From assembly GCA_900660155.1 (NCBI GenBank), contig CABFPE010000006.1, positions 954,703 through 979,350 on the forward strand: 24,648 bases of DNA, written 5' to 3'. A program made the translations under genes and the position numbers. The stretch's first letter is position 1, and each line of letters starts with the position of its first letter. The notes under the pieces were generated by a model. That model was not told where the DNA came from. It ran no database searches and saw only the letters and a program-made list of their open reading frames with translations. Source of the stretch: Hofstenia miamia. Taxonomy: Eukaryota > Xenacoelomorpha > Acoela > Hofsteniidae. Of this stretch, positions 10,880 to 21,059 are shown in pieces.

Positions 10880-11052
10880 AAACGCTTAGAATACGTTTTA
10901 TGACATGTCTTAAAATTGTTTAAAAATTGTTTGGAAAACATCTAGAAGACGTTTGAAATGTTATCTATATCCGGTGTAGAAGACGTGTCTAAAACGTTTA
11001 GAAATGGCTTAAAAGACGTCTAGAAGACGTATGGAAGATGTCTAGATGTCTA
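10880..11052. repeat. ACGT-rich short interspersed tandem repeat
   Basis: Imperfect units around AGAAGACGT and AAAACGTTTAGA recur at least six times, some palindromic (AAGACGTCTAGAAGACGT near 11013). The repeat starts next to CACTGAGCAAAAAACG, which may be the end of a small non-autonomous transposon. No second end was found. Confidence 0.5.
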
Positions 11053-12529
11053 CTTAACAGTTAATTGATTAACAGTTTTGAAAGATTTAAATGAAACTTG
11101 CTGATGAAATTAGTTACTCTTCATTAAAAACATAGAAATATCATGGTTAAAACTTTCAACAAAATTTGAGCACCATTATCTGAAATATTGTTGCATACTA
11201 CGTAAACACGGTTTGGGGTACTTTTAAGAACCCCAGATATTCAACCTCAATCAATTGACTCTTGCATCTTGAAAAAAATATTCAAAACTTAAACTATATA
11301 AGTGGATAGCCTTGTCTAGGGACATATTCTAGAATGAACGACCTCACGACCTTCTATATAGTAGGCGTTGATAATCGACAAAAACTTCTTATTGTTCGTT
11401 AAAAATTTGATTGAGGGAAACCTTTTCAATTGCTATTCTGAGCATCTCATAGTTCTACTACTGATCAAGTCCGTGTACTGGTGCTCCAAAATGAATAAAA
11501 CATTGGAAATAAAATAGTTTGCAAGAATTTTATTGCATACGGATATTCAACAATTATAGTGCATTTTGAAAAGAATATAGCTTTTCTTGCTCTATGGGAA
11601 TAGAGTAAAATGCATGCATGTATTTCATATAAAAAGGGGTTAATGACACAAAGCTAGCCTGGAAGTTCTGTACTGCAACTATGGTCGCGACGCGTTCCAA
11701 GAGCTAACTCCGGAAAAATTCTGCTCAATCGCTAGATACGTACGATTAAGATATTCAGGAAAAGATTAACAACAGATTTACTGATAGCTACGTAAATAAT
11801 AAATTATACATTGCACTGTTTATGACAGTACACATTGGGGAGTATTTTGACAAAGAGGTTATGAAATGTCTTCATACATCCCCAAGGCTATAATAGATTA
11901 CCACGCTCACTTGTAGAATACATTATGTTGGAGAATTCTAAAAATTATTGAAAAATGTCATTGCATTCGTTAGTACCATCTTAGAACTGCTGGAACTATC
12001 ATTATTATCAGAACCATGACAAATGAAAACAAGCAATACTTTAGTCACTTTTACGTTGAGTATTCAACTATATTTTTGGGATTTTACAGATTACATTATG
12101 ATCTGTTGATAGATTAATCTGACGTAGTTTTTCTTGTCATTTATCCAAAGTATGTGTATATTACTTGAGATAAATTTTACAAAATCATGAAAATGGTCGA
12201 TAACTTGATACTCGCAGATTAATGGTCGTTATGTTTGTTGTTGAGTAAACCAAAGAAATATCATAATTTTAAGATTATGCTCATTTTTGCTTATTATCTA
12301 CATAAATTTGTAGACAGTTTTTTCCCATACCAAAGGCTGAAAACGACCCATAGTTTTTTGGTCCAGAAATAGTATGGAGCTGCAACAAAATCAATACAAA
12401 ATTTTTAATAGACTCCCTTAGATTATTGATACAACCTGAAGAATAGCTTGATAATATAAATGGAAATTAATTAAGATAGTTTGCGAAATTAATAAACAAT
12501 TTATGGAGTGCATTTCAGCCAAGAGCTCA
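11053..12529. other. Non-coding stretch with slightly GC-richer patches
   Basis: Patches at about 11200-11480 and 11640-11760 are less AT-rich and may be old repeats. No frame in them is recognisable. Confidence 0.45.
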
Positions 12530-12730
12530 TTTATTTTTGGACTGCCACAAAGCCCGCACGATAATTTTTTTCATTCCTATCCAGTCCGTGGCTCATCCGG
12601 GTCAGGAAGCATAATTCTACGCTAGACATCTGGTCCGTTTTCAACCTTGGTCATACCTACGACAATTGCGTACGACCCAATGAGCCAATTATGATAGTGG
12701 AGATGGCCATGGTCCGCCTTGAAAAATAAC
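12530..12730. other. GC-richer island of unknown origin
   Basis: This stretch stands out from its AT-rich surroundings. On the minus strand a frame reads HYHNWLIGSYAIVVGMTKV, then ENGPDV, a stop, then MLPDPDEPRTG. On the plus strand WSVFNLGHTYDNCVRPNEP can be read. Either could be a decayed repeat or coding fragment. I recognise neither. Confidence 0.35.
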
Positions 12731-14433
12731 TAACAAAATGGAATATCAGCAATGATGTTTCACCTGGCCATGTGAAGAAACTCTGTTGTTCAACACACAT
12801 CTTTCTTATACATATTTAATCCATGGACTGTTTGCAATATTCAATAATATCTGATGGTCCAAAAATACCACAAACTGTGTTCACGTAGGAGAAAGGTAAA
12901 CAGGTTCTAACTGTTAATGTCAGTGAAAATCACTAACTTACTGCTAACAAAAACTTTATTAACTTAGTATAAGGTGATGATAATCACAAGTAAATAATTA
13001 CGTGGATTAACAAAGTTTTAGCAAACTAATATAAAATGGAGGGCTTGCATAATAATTGCTAAAAAATCAAAATGCGACATTATGATTTGCTAGTGTTGGG
13101 GTATTGCTTCCATTGTGACATTACTGCAGAATGAAATTTGGATATAAATGCAAAGTAATTTTTGCCATGATTTTGATATATAGCAAAAAACAATTTCAAA
13201 TGCTTTAGAATTACTAAAACTTGTATTCCAAATATGGTACATTCCAAATAATTTGCTTTAATGAAAGATTTTATAGCCACTAAGGAATTATAGAATATAT
13301 TTTGAAAAAGATTTCAGTGATAGCAAGCACTTGAGTTATAGTATTCATATTTTGTGTGAATCACATATGCACTATGAAAATCGAAAATTTGTAAACTATC
13401 TAGCATATGCATTATATAATATTTTCAAAATTTCAAGAAAAGTTGATGTTTGCTTTTATCTAGATATAAACATTTCTAAGTATAAGAAATTCTGTAGGTT
13501 TTTTGTACAAACAATAAAAATGTTAACAAGATTTTGAATACGAAAAATGTAAGATAAATGGAAACTTTTTCAGAGTCTTTTGAAAAAAGTTGCAATGTTT
13601 CTTGAGCATTATTTGTTCTATTTGACGGCGCTTAGTTAAATGTATACTGAGGTTTCTAAAGATTTGTTGAATATCGATTGTAAGTTACGATTTTATTTAA
13701 TTCTATTTTTAGGATATCAGTTTTGGTAGATCAACAAAATTCACAGTAATATGTAATGCTAAAACAAAAATTGAATATCTAACACCTTTATGTATTCATC
13801 AGCTGTACAATATAGTCACTCTAGTGTACAAAATCTTTAGAACGTGCAATGAAAATCATATTAATTTCATGGAAGAAGCTTCTATAATATATTCAATGCA
13901 AACATGCAAACTCCTGTTGCAAAGTTATTAATTCTGTATGTGTAAAAAATCTACAATTTTGGTTTGTACATTAATGAAATAGCACAACTGATGTTAATCC
14001 AAATGATTTGGATTTTGTGAATTACTATATTTTATATCCATATTTGTAAAAAACATTGAATATATATTTCATAAGCAAACCCAAAATAAGAATATTTCGA
14101 TTTTAAAAGTATCTTTTACCCATTTTTAAAGTAGATATTTTTCAAGATAAACATTTTTCATCCTGAGCTTGTAAAAAAACATAACGTAATTTCAAATTTC
14201 TAGGAAATGTGTTGTAAAGTTGTCCAATTTTGCCTTAAATAATTATTTGCAATGCTAAATTGTAATTACAGAACATAGAAATATACGTCCTTCGTACTAT
14301 AAAAACGTATTTTGTTTTCTTAAAAGATCATTTTCTATAAACATATCACTGAATCAATTGGAAATCCTTACTATTGGCTTGAATTGGCAATTTAAATTGT
14401 TTAAGATGAGATTTTGGAATAATTAATTACAAT
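12731..14433. other. AT-rich stretch downstream of the GPCR
   Basis: Short frames on both strands (13080-13280 minus, 13331-13537 plus) have AT-driven composition. I see no gene. Confidence 0.5.
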
Positions 14434-14439
14434 TTTATT
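14434..14439 (-). promoter_or_regulatory. Candidate polyadenylation signal of the GPCR
   Basis: AATAAA on the minus strand about 300 bases after the receptor stop codon is the first canonical hexamer I found downstream. The intervening 14440-14738 would be the 3' UTR. In sequence this AT-rich the hexamer is common by chance. Confidence 0.4.
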
Positions 14440-14738
14440 GTAAGCTTTGATATGTGAGTTTACAATGTTTGAAAAATTCCACTTAATAACTGATTAATGA
14501 ATGACATTAAACTAAAATTTGCACATGTATATAAATTATTTAAGCAAAATATAATTGTGACTCTTCCGTGTTTGCATTTGTTTTTTAAGACAAATTGCCA
14601 CGGACAGTCTTAAAACAGTGTTGCTAATTGATTCCTAAGAGTTTAGAAAGCTTCTATTGAAACGAGAACATGAGATAACCAAAAACAGTTTTTTTTCTAG
14701 GATTATTAACTAATTTTGTATTGGACGGGAAATTAAAC

Positions 14739-15073
14739 TTATTTTTTACTAATCATGTCTAGAAACGCCTTTTTGAATACAGGGCTGATCAATACATATA
14801 TGAAAAAGTTTGCACTGTTATTAAGAATAGTGAGAAATTGCACAATACTGGAGTGGATTCGTCGCAAATGTGTCGAATATACTGGATCAAAAATTTGAAG
14901 AAGCTCTGTAGTGTAATGTGTCAAAAAAGAAACGATGAGAGTAATGCTAAGGAAAATCACTGAAGCAGAGACCAGCATGACGAGGATTGCTTTATCTTTG
15001 CTTTTTTTCGTTTCATCTTCTTTTGCCATTTTGCGATTTCTGATGTTGGTTATTATGATAATGTTTGCAATTG
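14739..15073 (-). CDS. GPCR exon 5: end of TM5, TM6, TM7, tail
   Basis: This 335-nt terminal exon begins after acceptor ATCATTTAG and ends in TAA. It encodes the end of TM5, a short basic third loop, TM6 without the CWxP motif, a Thr- and Arg-containing third outer loop, TM7 with NSANFFIY, and a helix-8-like SPVFKKAFLDMI before a two-lysine end. Confidence 0.88.
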
Positions 15074-15160
15074 CTAAATGATTTTGATCATAGTTCATCA
15101 AATTTATTACATAATTGTTTAGTATATTTAATAAATAAGCGCAAGAACATATTAATCATT

Positions 15161-15213
<53 letters not shown>

Positions 15214-15862
15214 ACACGTGTCCAATTTTGACAGAGAATATTCTAGTATCAGATTTCTGTTCCAAGGTCCCACTCAGCTTTTTATTATCTCCCAATTTTC
15301 TTGCTTAGAAGATAGTGATAACAAAGATAACAAAAATTAACAAAGCAGATGGAAATATTATTATTATATCACAGTCCACGGACACTTGTGAGGTTGTCGT
15401 TTGCTTTTATTGTGTGAGATCATTATGTACTTTCGATTACAACTCAAGGATGTATGGCATAAAAATTAAAGTCTTAATAAATATTTAGCAGTCATATCCA
15501 TTATTGTTGGAAGAATAATAAATTCTTAGGGAACTTTCAGTCAATTGAAAAATATGAATGCCCACACTTAAAAGACTAAATTTCAACTAGCATCAATTTT
15601 TTAACTAATTTAAGAACAATTGTTCTAAATTTTAAAACATCATACTTATGTATCTATATTTATCATGTTTTGAAACAAAATCTTTAGAAAATTGATATTT
15701 TGACATAAAAACTAATCTAATACAATACAACCTGACATAGCCTACTAATAAAAAAGTTAACTCAGTACTGTTAAGCTCCCATCAATATTTCTAACAACAC
15801 CATATTTCCTACATATTCTTCTCAGCTGTCGCGGTTTGAGGTTCAAGAATGATGGCAAGCCC

Positions 15863-15909
<47 letters not shown>

Positions 15910-18900
15910 GGTGTTTCAATTTTATCAATATTCCAGAAAATCTATCAGCACGCGTTTGCCCTAGCTCCATTTTTATATAAAAATTCATAGTGTAAAATTT
16001 CATTTTAATCCAAGCATAATAAAGGTCGCCCATTTATAACGTTTTTATACTATCATATCTGTTAATGGTTGCTTCTCTCAAGAAAGTAATCTATAATGGT
16101 ACTCATCAAGAGATGATTAACTCGAACAAATCAAACCTACTTTTGTATATTTGGGTGGATAGACTTGCGTCGTATCTTGTTTAAGAGAACCAGGTGCTTA
16201 TCACTAGGCAATGTGAATGGCAAAGGCTACCTATATAGTGAAAATAACCCTGTTTTCAAATCAACTATATCCAAAAAAGTCAATAAATGTGGAGTTATTT
16301 TAAAGGATCCACAAAGAAAATTACATGGATTTATTATCGACACTACAGTCCCTATAGACAAAGAACCTGGATTAATGGTGTCAAAGACTCTCCAAGTACT
16401 AGCGAGTGTCTATCAATATAGGGAAGATATGATCAAAAACCTCCTTATTTCTACGAAATTAAATAAGTTAACTTTAGTTAATTGCCTTTCTGATTTCATT
16501 ACTAATCGTCCATGAGAAAATATCAAAGTTGTGGCTGGCAAGATGGCTACCACCAGATCGTAAAGCAGCACTAGAAATCTAAAAGTTGTAAATGACACAG
16601 CAGAAAGATATATATATATATATATTCCAGTGTAAATTCAAAAAATAGTGTATTTCACAATTAATTTCCTTGATTAAGAAAGTTCTACAAATACATGCAT
16701 GTTACACGAATCATAAATGGCTGAACCATCTTAAAAACCTAAATAGGTTTTCCTAGATAATCTCAATGCTCAATACCTATTATTGACCCAGGCAGCAGGC
16801 TTAATGAGATGTACAAAACAAAAACCAAATATTGTTGTACATATGGTTTCAATGATGGCTTTCCTGTAAGTCGGCATCTTCCTCCTTCAATTGATGCAAG
16901 AAAAAGAAAAGGCAGTCCACAGAAGCAACCAAAAATTATCATTCCAATGCACATCATCTTGGCGAATTTGGGCTTGCTTCCATATTGCTTATAATTGAAA
17001 GGAAATGTTACTGCGTAAGCTCTAAACAGAGCTTTTATGATTGATATTTTGATAGAAAATGCATGATTGATTAAACATGACTTTTTCATCTTAACTGCAA
17101 GATTTTGAATTGTAGACTAAAACGCATATCTAAATAGCGCTTTGTTCTGGCCTTTTTGAATATAGGTATAATACAATGGATAAAAATGAATATCAGTTAT
17201 GCATTGCTTTCATATTTCATAATAAAAAATTAACGTTTTCTGAAATGCTGAATTTTAGTTCAAGCTATACCTGTGCTGCAAATTCGAAGGGATTTATATA
17301 AAATTCTAGAAAAATGTTTTTTAAATTTAACCATTGTTAAAAATGCTATCATTGATTTATACTGCGAGCATACATCCACTGAAAACACTAAAATATAAAT
17401 CAACAAGTTTTTTAATATCTTAATGCAAACTAATATATGCTGAGAATAAGTATTTTGTGCTGCATTTCTGAAAATTTAGCTTCAAGGATTCTTCAGACAT
17501 GACTGTATCTTGACTGAATATAGGATTATTGACTGAGATTAGTTGCACTTAATGTTAATACAGATTTGTTTTGAATTGATGATATTGTTTTTCAGGATAA
17601 AATTTTTTGAGAATGGGTGCTGTAGAACACAAAATACAATATTTCTTTTCTATTAATTTTATTTGCGTTCAAACCATTTATAATAATATCAATGGAATGT
17701 TTTGATAGTTATTTGCCTCATGTAGCTTTTGTCTGTTAACTCACAGTAGGGGGTTGATTTCAGCCCCTAATAAAGTGTTTTTACTACTAAATATTTTCCA
17801 ATAAAACTTTGTATGTTACTAAAACATTTACATTTATGACATCTTTTTGCACTTGTTGAAAACAATTATATCTCATTATCGAAAATTACTTAAGAACATG
17901 TTTTTAGGCAAACCTGTCTAGTGTGAATGCAGTTAAGATATAGCCAGCTGCTCGTGTAGTGGTGAAGTTGTACAACATTTCCAGTTTGCATAAAATCCAG
18001 TTAATATTTCTAAGTTTTATGCCAAAATACACCAACCCAATTGAAATAAAACCATCCCATGTTCTTGATAGGCAGTCACTTACTGCTAAAAACTTTAAGT
18101 ATACTGCAGAGCAAGCCCCTAAATATTCCAATTCGGAGTAATTTCCACTTAGCGATTCTTGGTAATAGCACGATTGATTAATCAAAGCCAAACACTTCGT
18201 AGAAGTCAAAATAAAAAATCTATAAATGCTCGGATACAACAAGAAAATTTGCTTCGCTACTACCAAAATATTTTCGACTTATGCTTTAACATTTTGAATG
18301 ATTTTAAAATCAATCATGCTAAATGCAAAAAAATTTTGCATTCAGTGAGACGGTTTCAGCATATCTACAACTTTGAAAAAATCAAGGGTAAACCAAATTT
18401 GAGTTCTTTGTTCAGAGTTTAGAAAATGTTTAAATTTTTTTTTATATTTATACTCAATTCTTTGTTTGGTGTTTCATTCGAGTTTTTGAAGTAGATCTTT
18501 ATCAATTGTATGTCAATTTATTTAGAAAGGGCTTATCATTTTCAGGTAATAAAAGGTTTGAATCAAGTATTACAACTGTATGTAAGTAACTTCAAAGTCG
18601 TAATGGCGAAGACTTTTGCATCGCTATTTGCCAATTTAGTAAATGGAACAATGTTTTTAAATGTATTTTTTAATAATTTAGTCACTTGATATTAAAATTA
18701 TTAATTGTAAATTTATAGCCCATAAACATATCGTCTCATATTTTAATGTTTACATATGTGTGATGATAATAATATCGAACTTTATATAACATTACTGTTT
18801 ATTCTTTTTACATAAAGGCCTTGAAATCTTTTTTTTCATACCAATGACGTTATTCAATGTTAATATCTAGCGCTACATAATAATATAAATAATCTTTATT

Positions 18901-19629
18901 GTATTGCAAATGTTGACTTATTTCTAAGGACGTAAACATGATTTTGATTTTTGAAAATTATCATATTCTCTAAAAAGAACTATTAGTGTTTATTCGTAAT
19001 TCGTACCTATTACTTGATGGGTTTTCATGTAGGAAGCGGTTAAGAACATTGCGACATTTCCTCCAACATTCATTACAGCTGTAACTACGACATTGAGAAG
19101 AATAAGCATTTCATTGATAGAATCTAATCTTCTGAAAACACTTTCATCACCATTCCAAACAGTTGCTACTTCAGTTGTATTTGCAGCACTAACAGTAGAA
19201 ACTAAATGTGTACATGTTATGCATTGAAAGTTAAAGAGCACACATGTCCAACAGTTGATATATACAACTGATAAAATTAGAGTGTGTGTGTTTGTCTAAA
19301 AAATTAAATCATCTCAAAGTTGCACAGTGCTGAATAAACGTACGCTGGCCTAGTTTGATGAAAAAATTTATTTTAAAATATTTTATGATTTTAAAAAAAA
19401 ATGAGTTGCTATTAATTTACGTGATGTATTGAACAATCTAATTAAATATTTTTTGTGTAGGCTTCCATTCCAAACGTACTGCCGAATTCACGTTACTCAA
19501 AGCGACTTTTATAAATTAGATTGCGGAATATATATATTGTACATATTTTTAAAGAATTGAATTGGAGATTTACTTACAGAGCTGAGAAAGCAATATAAAA
19601 TATGTTGGCGCTGATAGGGCTGAATTCAT
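14739..19629 (-). CDS. Class A (rhodopsin-like) GPCR, FMRFamide-receptor-like orphan, 5 exons
   Basis: This gene encodes a predicted plasma-membrane seven-helix receptor that would signal through G proteins, probably to a peptide. Five exons (19629-19578, 19201-19007, 18103-17914, 17021-16777, 15073-14739) join with matching phases into 338 residues. Residues 1-23 look like a signal peptide, followed by an N-glycosylation site at N25. Helices lie near 49-72, 84-106, 118-146, 165-190, 206-237, 256-280 and 297-322. Visible landmarks are GN at 65-66 (N1.50), LAVSD ending at D92 (D2.50), C121 and C195 (the TM3-ECL2 disulphide pair), DRAYAV at 145-150 with P153, and NSANFFIY ending at Y320. The third loop is short and basic, and the tail after TM7 is about 16 residues. 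DRY is DRA, NPxxY is NFFIY and TM6 has no CWxP. The last two occur in FMRFamide/myosuppressin-type invertebrate receptors. The subfamily is inferred and the ligand unknown. No frameshift or internal stop is seen, so it looks functional. Confidence 0.87.
15164..15211. repeat. (TA)n microsatellite in GPCR intron 4
   Basis: About 23 TA units, close to the acceptor side of the last exon (15073). Confidence 0.98.
15866..15906. repeat. (TA)n microsatellite in GPCR intron 4
   Basis: About 20 TA units. It produces a run of alternating Ile-Tyr in a fortuitous minus-strand frame. Confidence 0.98.
15907..16030. mobile_element. Possible DNA-transposon end beside a TA microsatellite
   Basis: TTAGGGTGTTTCAATTT at 15906-15922 resembles the left end of the 6080-7042 element (GGGTGTTTCAGCT) and abuts a (TA)n array. 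The sequence to about 16030 is slightly less AT-rich. No partner end was found, so this is only suggestive. Confidence 0.25.
16165..16624 (+). pseudogene. LINE C-terminal relic with restriction-like-endonuclease motif
   Basis: The open frame 16165-16515 (116 residues) matches the C-terminal part of non-LTR retrotransposon proteins whose endonuclease is restriction-like (R2-type superclade). The usual pattern is RPD-x-hydrophobic-x-D, about ten residues, then IID-x-x-x-P-x-D. Here VILKD is at residues 44-48 and FIIDTTVPID at 56-65. The expected Pro-Asp pair ahead of VIL is replaced by Cys-Gly, so a catalytic Asp is lost. The reverse transcriptase upstream is absent. The frame stops at 16515 and decayed sequence runs to a short (TA)n at 16609-16624, like the microsatellite tail of the LINE at the right edge of the window. 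It lies antisense in the last receptor intron. The family assignment rests on recalled patterns. Confidence 0.55.
16777..17021 (-). CDS. GPCR exon 4: ICL2, TM4, ECL2, TM5
   Basis: This 245-nt exon begins after acceptor CTCTGTTTAG, completing the split Arg and continuing AYAVTFPF. It encodes TM4, the second extracellular loop with C195, and most of TM5 (including LLPGS). The donor is ATAG before GTATTG. One base is left, which completes an Ala codon in the next exon. Confidence 0.86.
17022..17913 (-). other. GPCR intron 3
   Basis: This 892-nt intron begins GTTTGC and ends TTTAG. It is AT-rich and I see no gene, repeat array or transposon relic in it. Confidence 0.8.
17914..18103 (-). CDS. GPCR exon 3: TM2 and TM3
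   Basis: This 190-nt exon begins after a strong acceptor (CTCTGCAG) and ends at GACAG before GTTTGC. It encodes TM2 with LAVSD, a short first loop, C121, and TM3 up to the Asp of the DR motif. The Arg codon is split by the intron, which is a frequent intron position in this receptor superfamily. Reading through the donor would give a premature stop after four codons, which supports splicing. Confidence 0.86.
18104..19006 (-). other. GPCR intron 2
   Basis: This 903-nt intron begins GTACGA and ends CTGCAG. It is AT-rich. The plus-strand open frame at 18159-18422 inside it has no recognisable motif and looks fortuitous. Confidence 0.8.
19007..19201 (-). CDS. GPCR exon 2: N-terminus and TM1
   Basis: This 195-nt exon begins after acceptor TTTAG and ends at ATAG before GTACGA. 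It encodes the extracellular N-terminus with the NTT glycosylation site and TM1, with GN at 65-66. The open frame runs further upstream but only through a GTG, so the acceptor at 19202 is preferred. It leaves one base (G) to complete the first codon of the next exon. Confidence 0.8.
19202..19577 (-). other. GPCR intron 1
   Basis: This 376-nt intron begins with consensus GTAAGT and ends TTTAG. It contains nothing recognisable apart from a short TG run near 19282-19290. Confidence 0.6.
19578..19629 (-). CDS. GPCR exon 1: start codon and signal peptide
   Basis: This 52-nt exon encodes 17 residues plus one base. ATG is at 19629-19627, with TAA directly upstream in frame, which fixes the start. 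It ends at a consensus donor GTAAGT (from 19577). The hydrophobic run TYFILLSQL continues across the junction into FSTVSA of exon 2 and makes a normal signal peptide with a small-residue cleavage site. It was chosen because the frame of exon 2 has no ATG before an upstream stop at 19298, so the initiator has to come from another exon. The splice phase fits. Transcript evidence could still place the start elsewhere. Confidence 0.68.
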
Positions 19630-20323
19630 TTAACACAATATTAAGAGCGCAGTCGCATTTATTGAAGCGGACCTTAATGATTAGTCAAACATTGTCCAAT
19701 CATGTTATAGTATTTCAGAGCAAGTTTTGATATCTAATAATATGCAAACTAAACTATAATATTCAATGTACCATTTTCTAAGTTTGTGCATTAAATCTGC
19801 AATGAATTTATTTTTTTCCAGAAATCAGCAAATGCAGTTTAAAGAATATGCGTCTTTTTATGTTAAAGTAAATGAACTTCGAAATAGTTTAAAATCTATT
19901 AACCAAATGTAAGTTGCAGGCTTAGCAGTACTTCATTATAGTTTAAATATAAAAAAGAATAACTTTGCTTTAATCCTACAATAAATCAATCCTCACCAAT
20001 TGGATAAAATTAATTATAACAAATATTTGAAATTGAATTTTTCCTGTTATAAATAAGATAAATCTAATGTGATATTAATTTAAAACAGAACAAAATCCAA
20101 AAGTGTAGAACAATGTATATTCCCTAAATGCTCAATAGTTTTTATATAGGGTATATTATACTGTTTTGCTAGTAAATTTTTTTTCGAACATTTTTTAATT
20201 TTATTGTAAGCTTTTGTTACATCTTTCTTTACGTTCTGCAACAAATTTCAATGTATTCATTATTACACATATAATGGACATAAAAGTAATAAAGTTATGT
20301 TCATATTTTCAAATCTTCGTAGA
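19630..20323. other. Upstream region of the GPCR
   Basis: This would contain the receptor promoter and 5' UTR. No clear TATA box or initiator can be singled out in such AT-rich sequence. Confidence 0.4.
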
Positions 20324-20331
20324 ATAGCAAC

Positions 20332-20623
20332 CAGGCGCGTATCGAGAATTTCTAAAAGGAGGGAGCAGTTCTTATCCGAGACATATAGACCTAGGTAGTT
20401 TTTTCACTCTCTTAGCATAATGCTGTGCTCGCCCGTGCATATATGATAAATAAAGGAAAAGGCAGACGGAGGTAATAAGAATAATATGAAATACAACTTT
20501 TTTGCTCTTTATGCAAACAAAAAGACTGTTAATAATATATCGATCAGATTGTATGAGAATGAGTTGAAGTTGGCCTGCTTCAAAGGGGGCCCAGGCGCAA
20601 GGCTCCCGCTATATACGCCCTTT
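20332..20623. mobile_element. hAT MITE, 292 bp
   Basis: A perfect 8-bp target duplication, ATAGCAAC, lies at 20324-20331 and 20624-20631. Between the copies the ends read CAGGCGCGTATCGAG on the left and, inward from the right, AAAGGGCGTATATAG. These are 10 of 15 identical and each is a decayed version of a CAGGGGCGTAT-type hAT terminus. There is no coding capacity. Open frames on both strands at 20486-20701 run across its right end and are fortuitous. Subterminal GGGGGCCCAGGCG resembles the GC-rich end of the 9198-10429 element. Confidence 0.82.
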
Positions 20624-20631
20624 ATAGCAAC

Positions 20632-21059
20632 ACTAGTGATTTTCTTTGGTGACAAAATATTCTTGGAGTTTATCACAATCAAAGAAATGGCTTTCAATTA
20701 ATTTTTTTTATTTTACACTGAAAATTTTCAACATTAAATCGTCAAATTGTTCTCTTATATGTAATCGACAATGAGAAATCAAATCTGCAGTCAGGTTTTG
20801 ACAAGTCACTGGTATTTGTTCAGTATCATACTTTCAAAATCTCAAAATTCCCACATTTTATTAAATAGATACCACCAAACTTCGCACATCTGCACGTAAT
20901 ATCAAAGACAATTTTACTTCTGGATATCACAATTAGAAATTTCAAATATATTTAATATTTTGTTTTGATCAAAAATGAGTCAAGAGGGTTAATATAATTT
21001 AGTTTTTTTAGCTTCAGAGAAGGATTTTGTCAAGAAATATGACGAAACATTTTCATTCT
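20632..21059. other. Non-coding stretch between the hAT MITE and the Gypsy relic
   Basis: AT-rich and unremarkable. The last bases may be further decayed Gypsy reverse transcriptase. Confidence 0.45.

Larger units (their letters stand above)
15074..16776 (-). other. GPCR intron 4, transposon-bearing
   Basis: This is the largest intron (1,703 nt), from GTATTG to ATTTAG. It holds a plus-strand LINE tail (16165-16624), two (TA)n arrays (15164-15211 and 15866-15906) and a candidate DNA-transposon end next to the second array. The antisense LINE relic does not disturb either splice site. Confidence 0.8.

Noticed and set aside
15809..16033. Minus-strand frame with a long alternating Ile-Tyr run
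   Set aside because: The run is the translation of a (TA)n microsatellite, and the flanks have no recognisable domain.
16809..16994. Plus-strand 61-codon frame
   Set aside because: It is the antisense of receptor exon 4 (TM4 to TM5).
18159..18422. Plus-strand 87-codon frame in receptor intron 2
   Set aside because: Composition follows the AT-rich intron and no motif or alternative splice framework supports it.
20486..20701. Overlapping open frames on both strands
   Set aside because: They cross the right end and target duplication of the hAT MITE and have no protein-like features.
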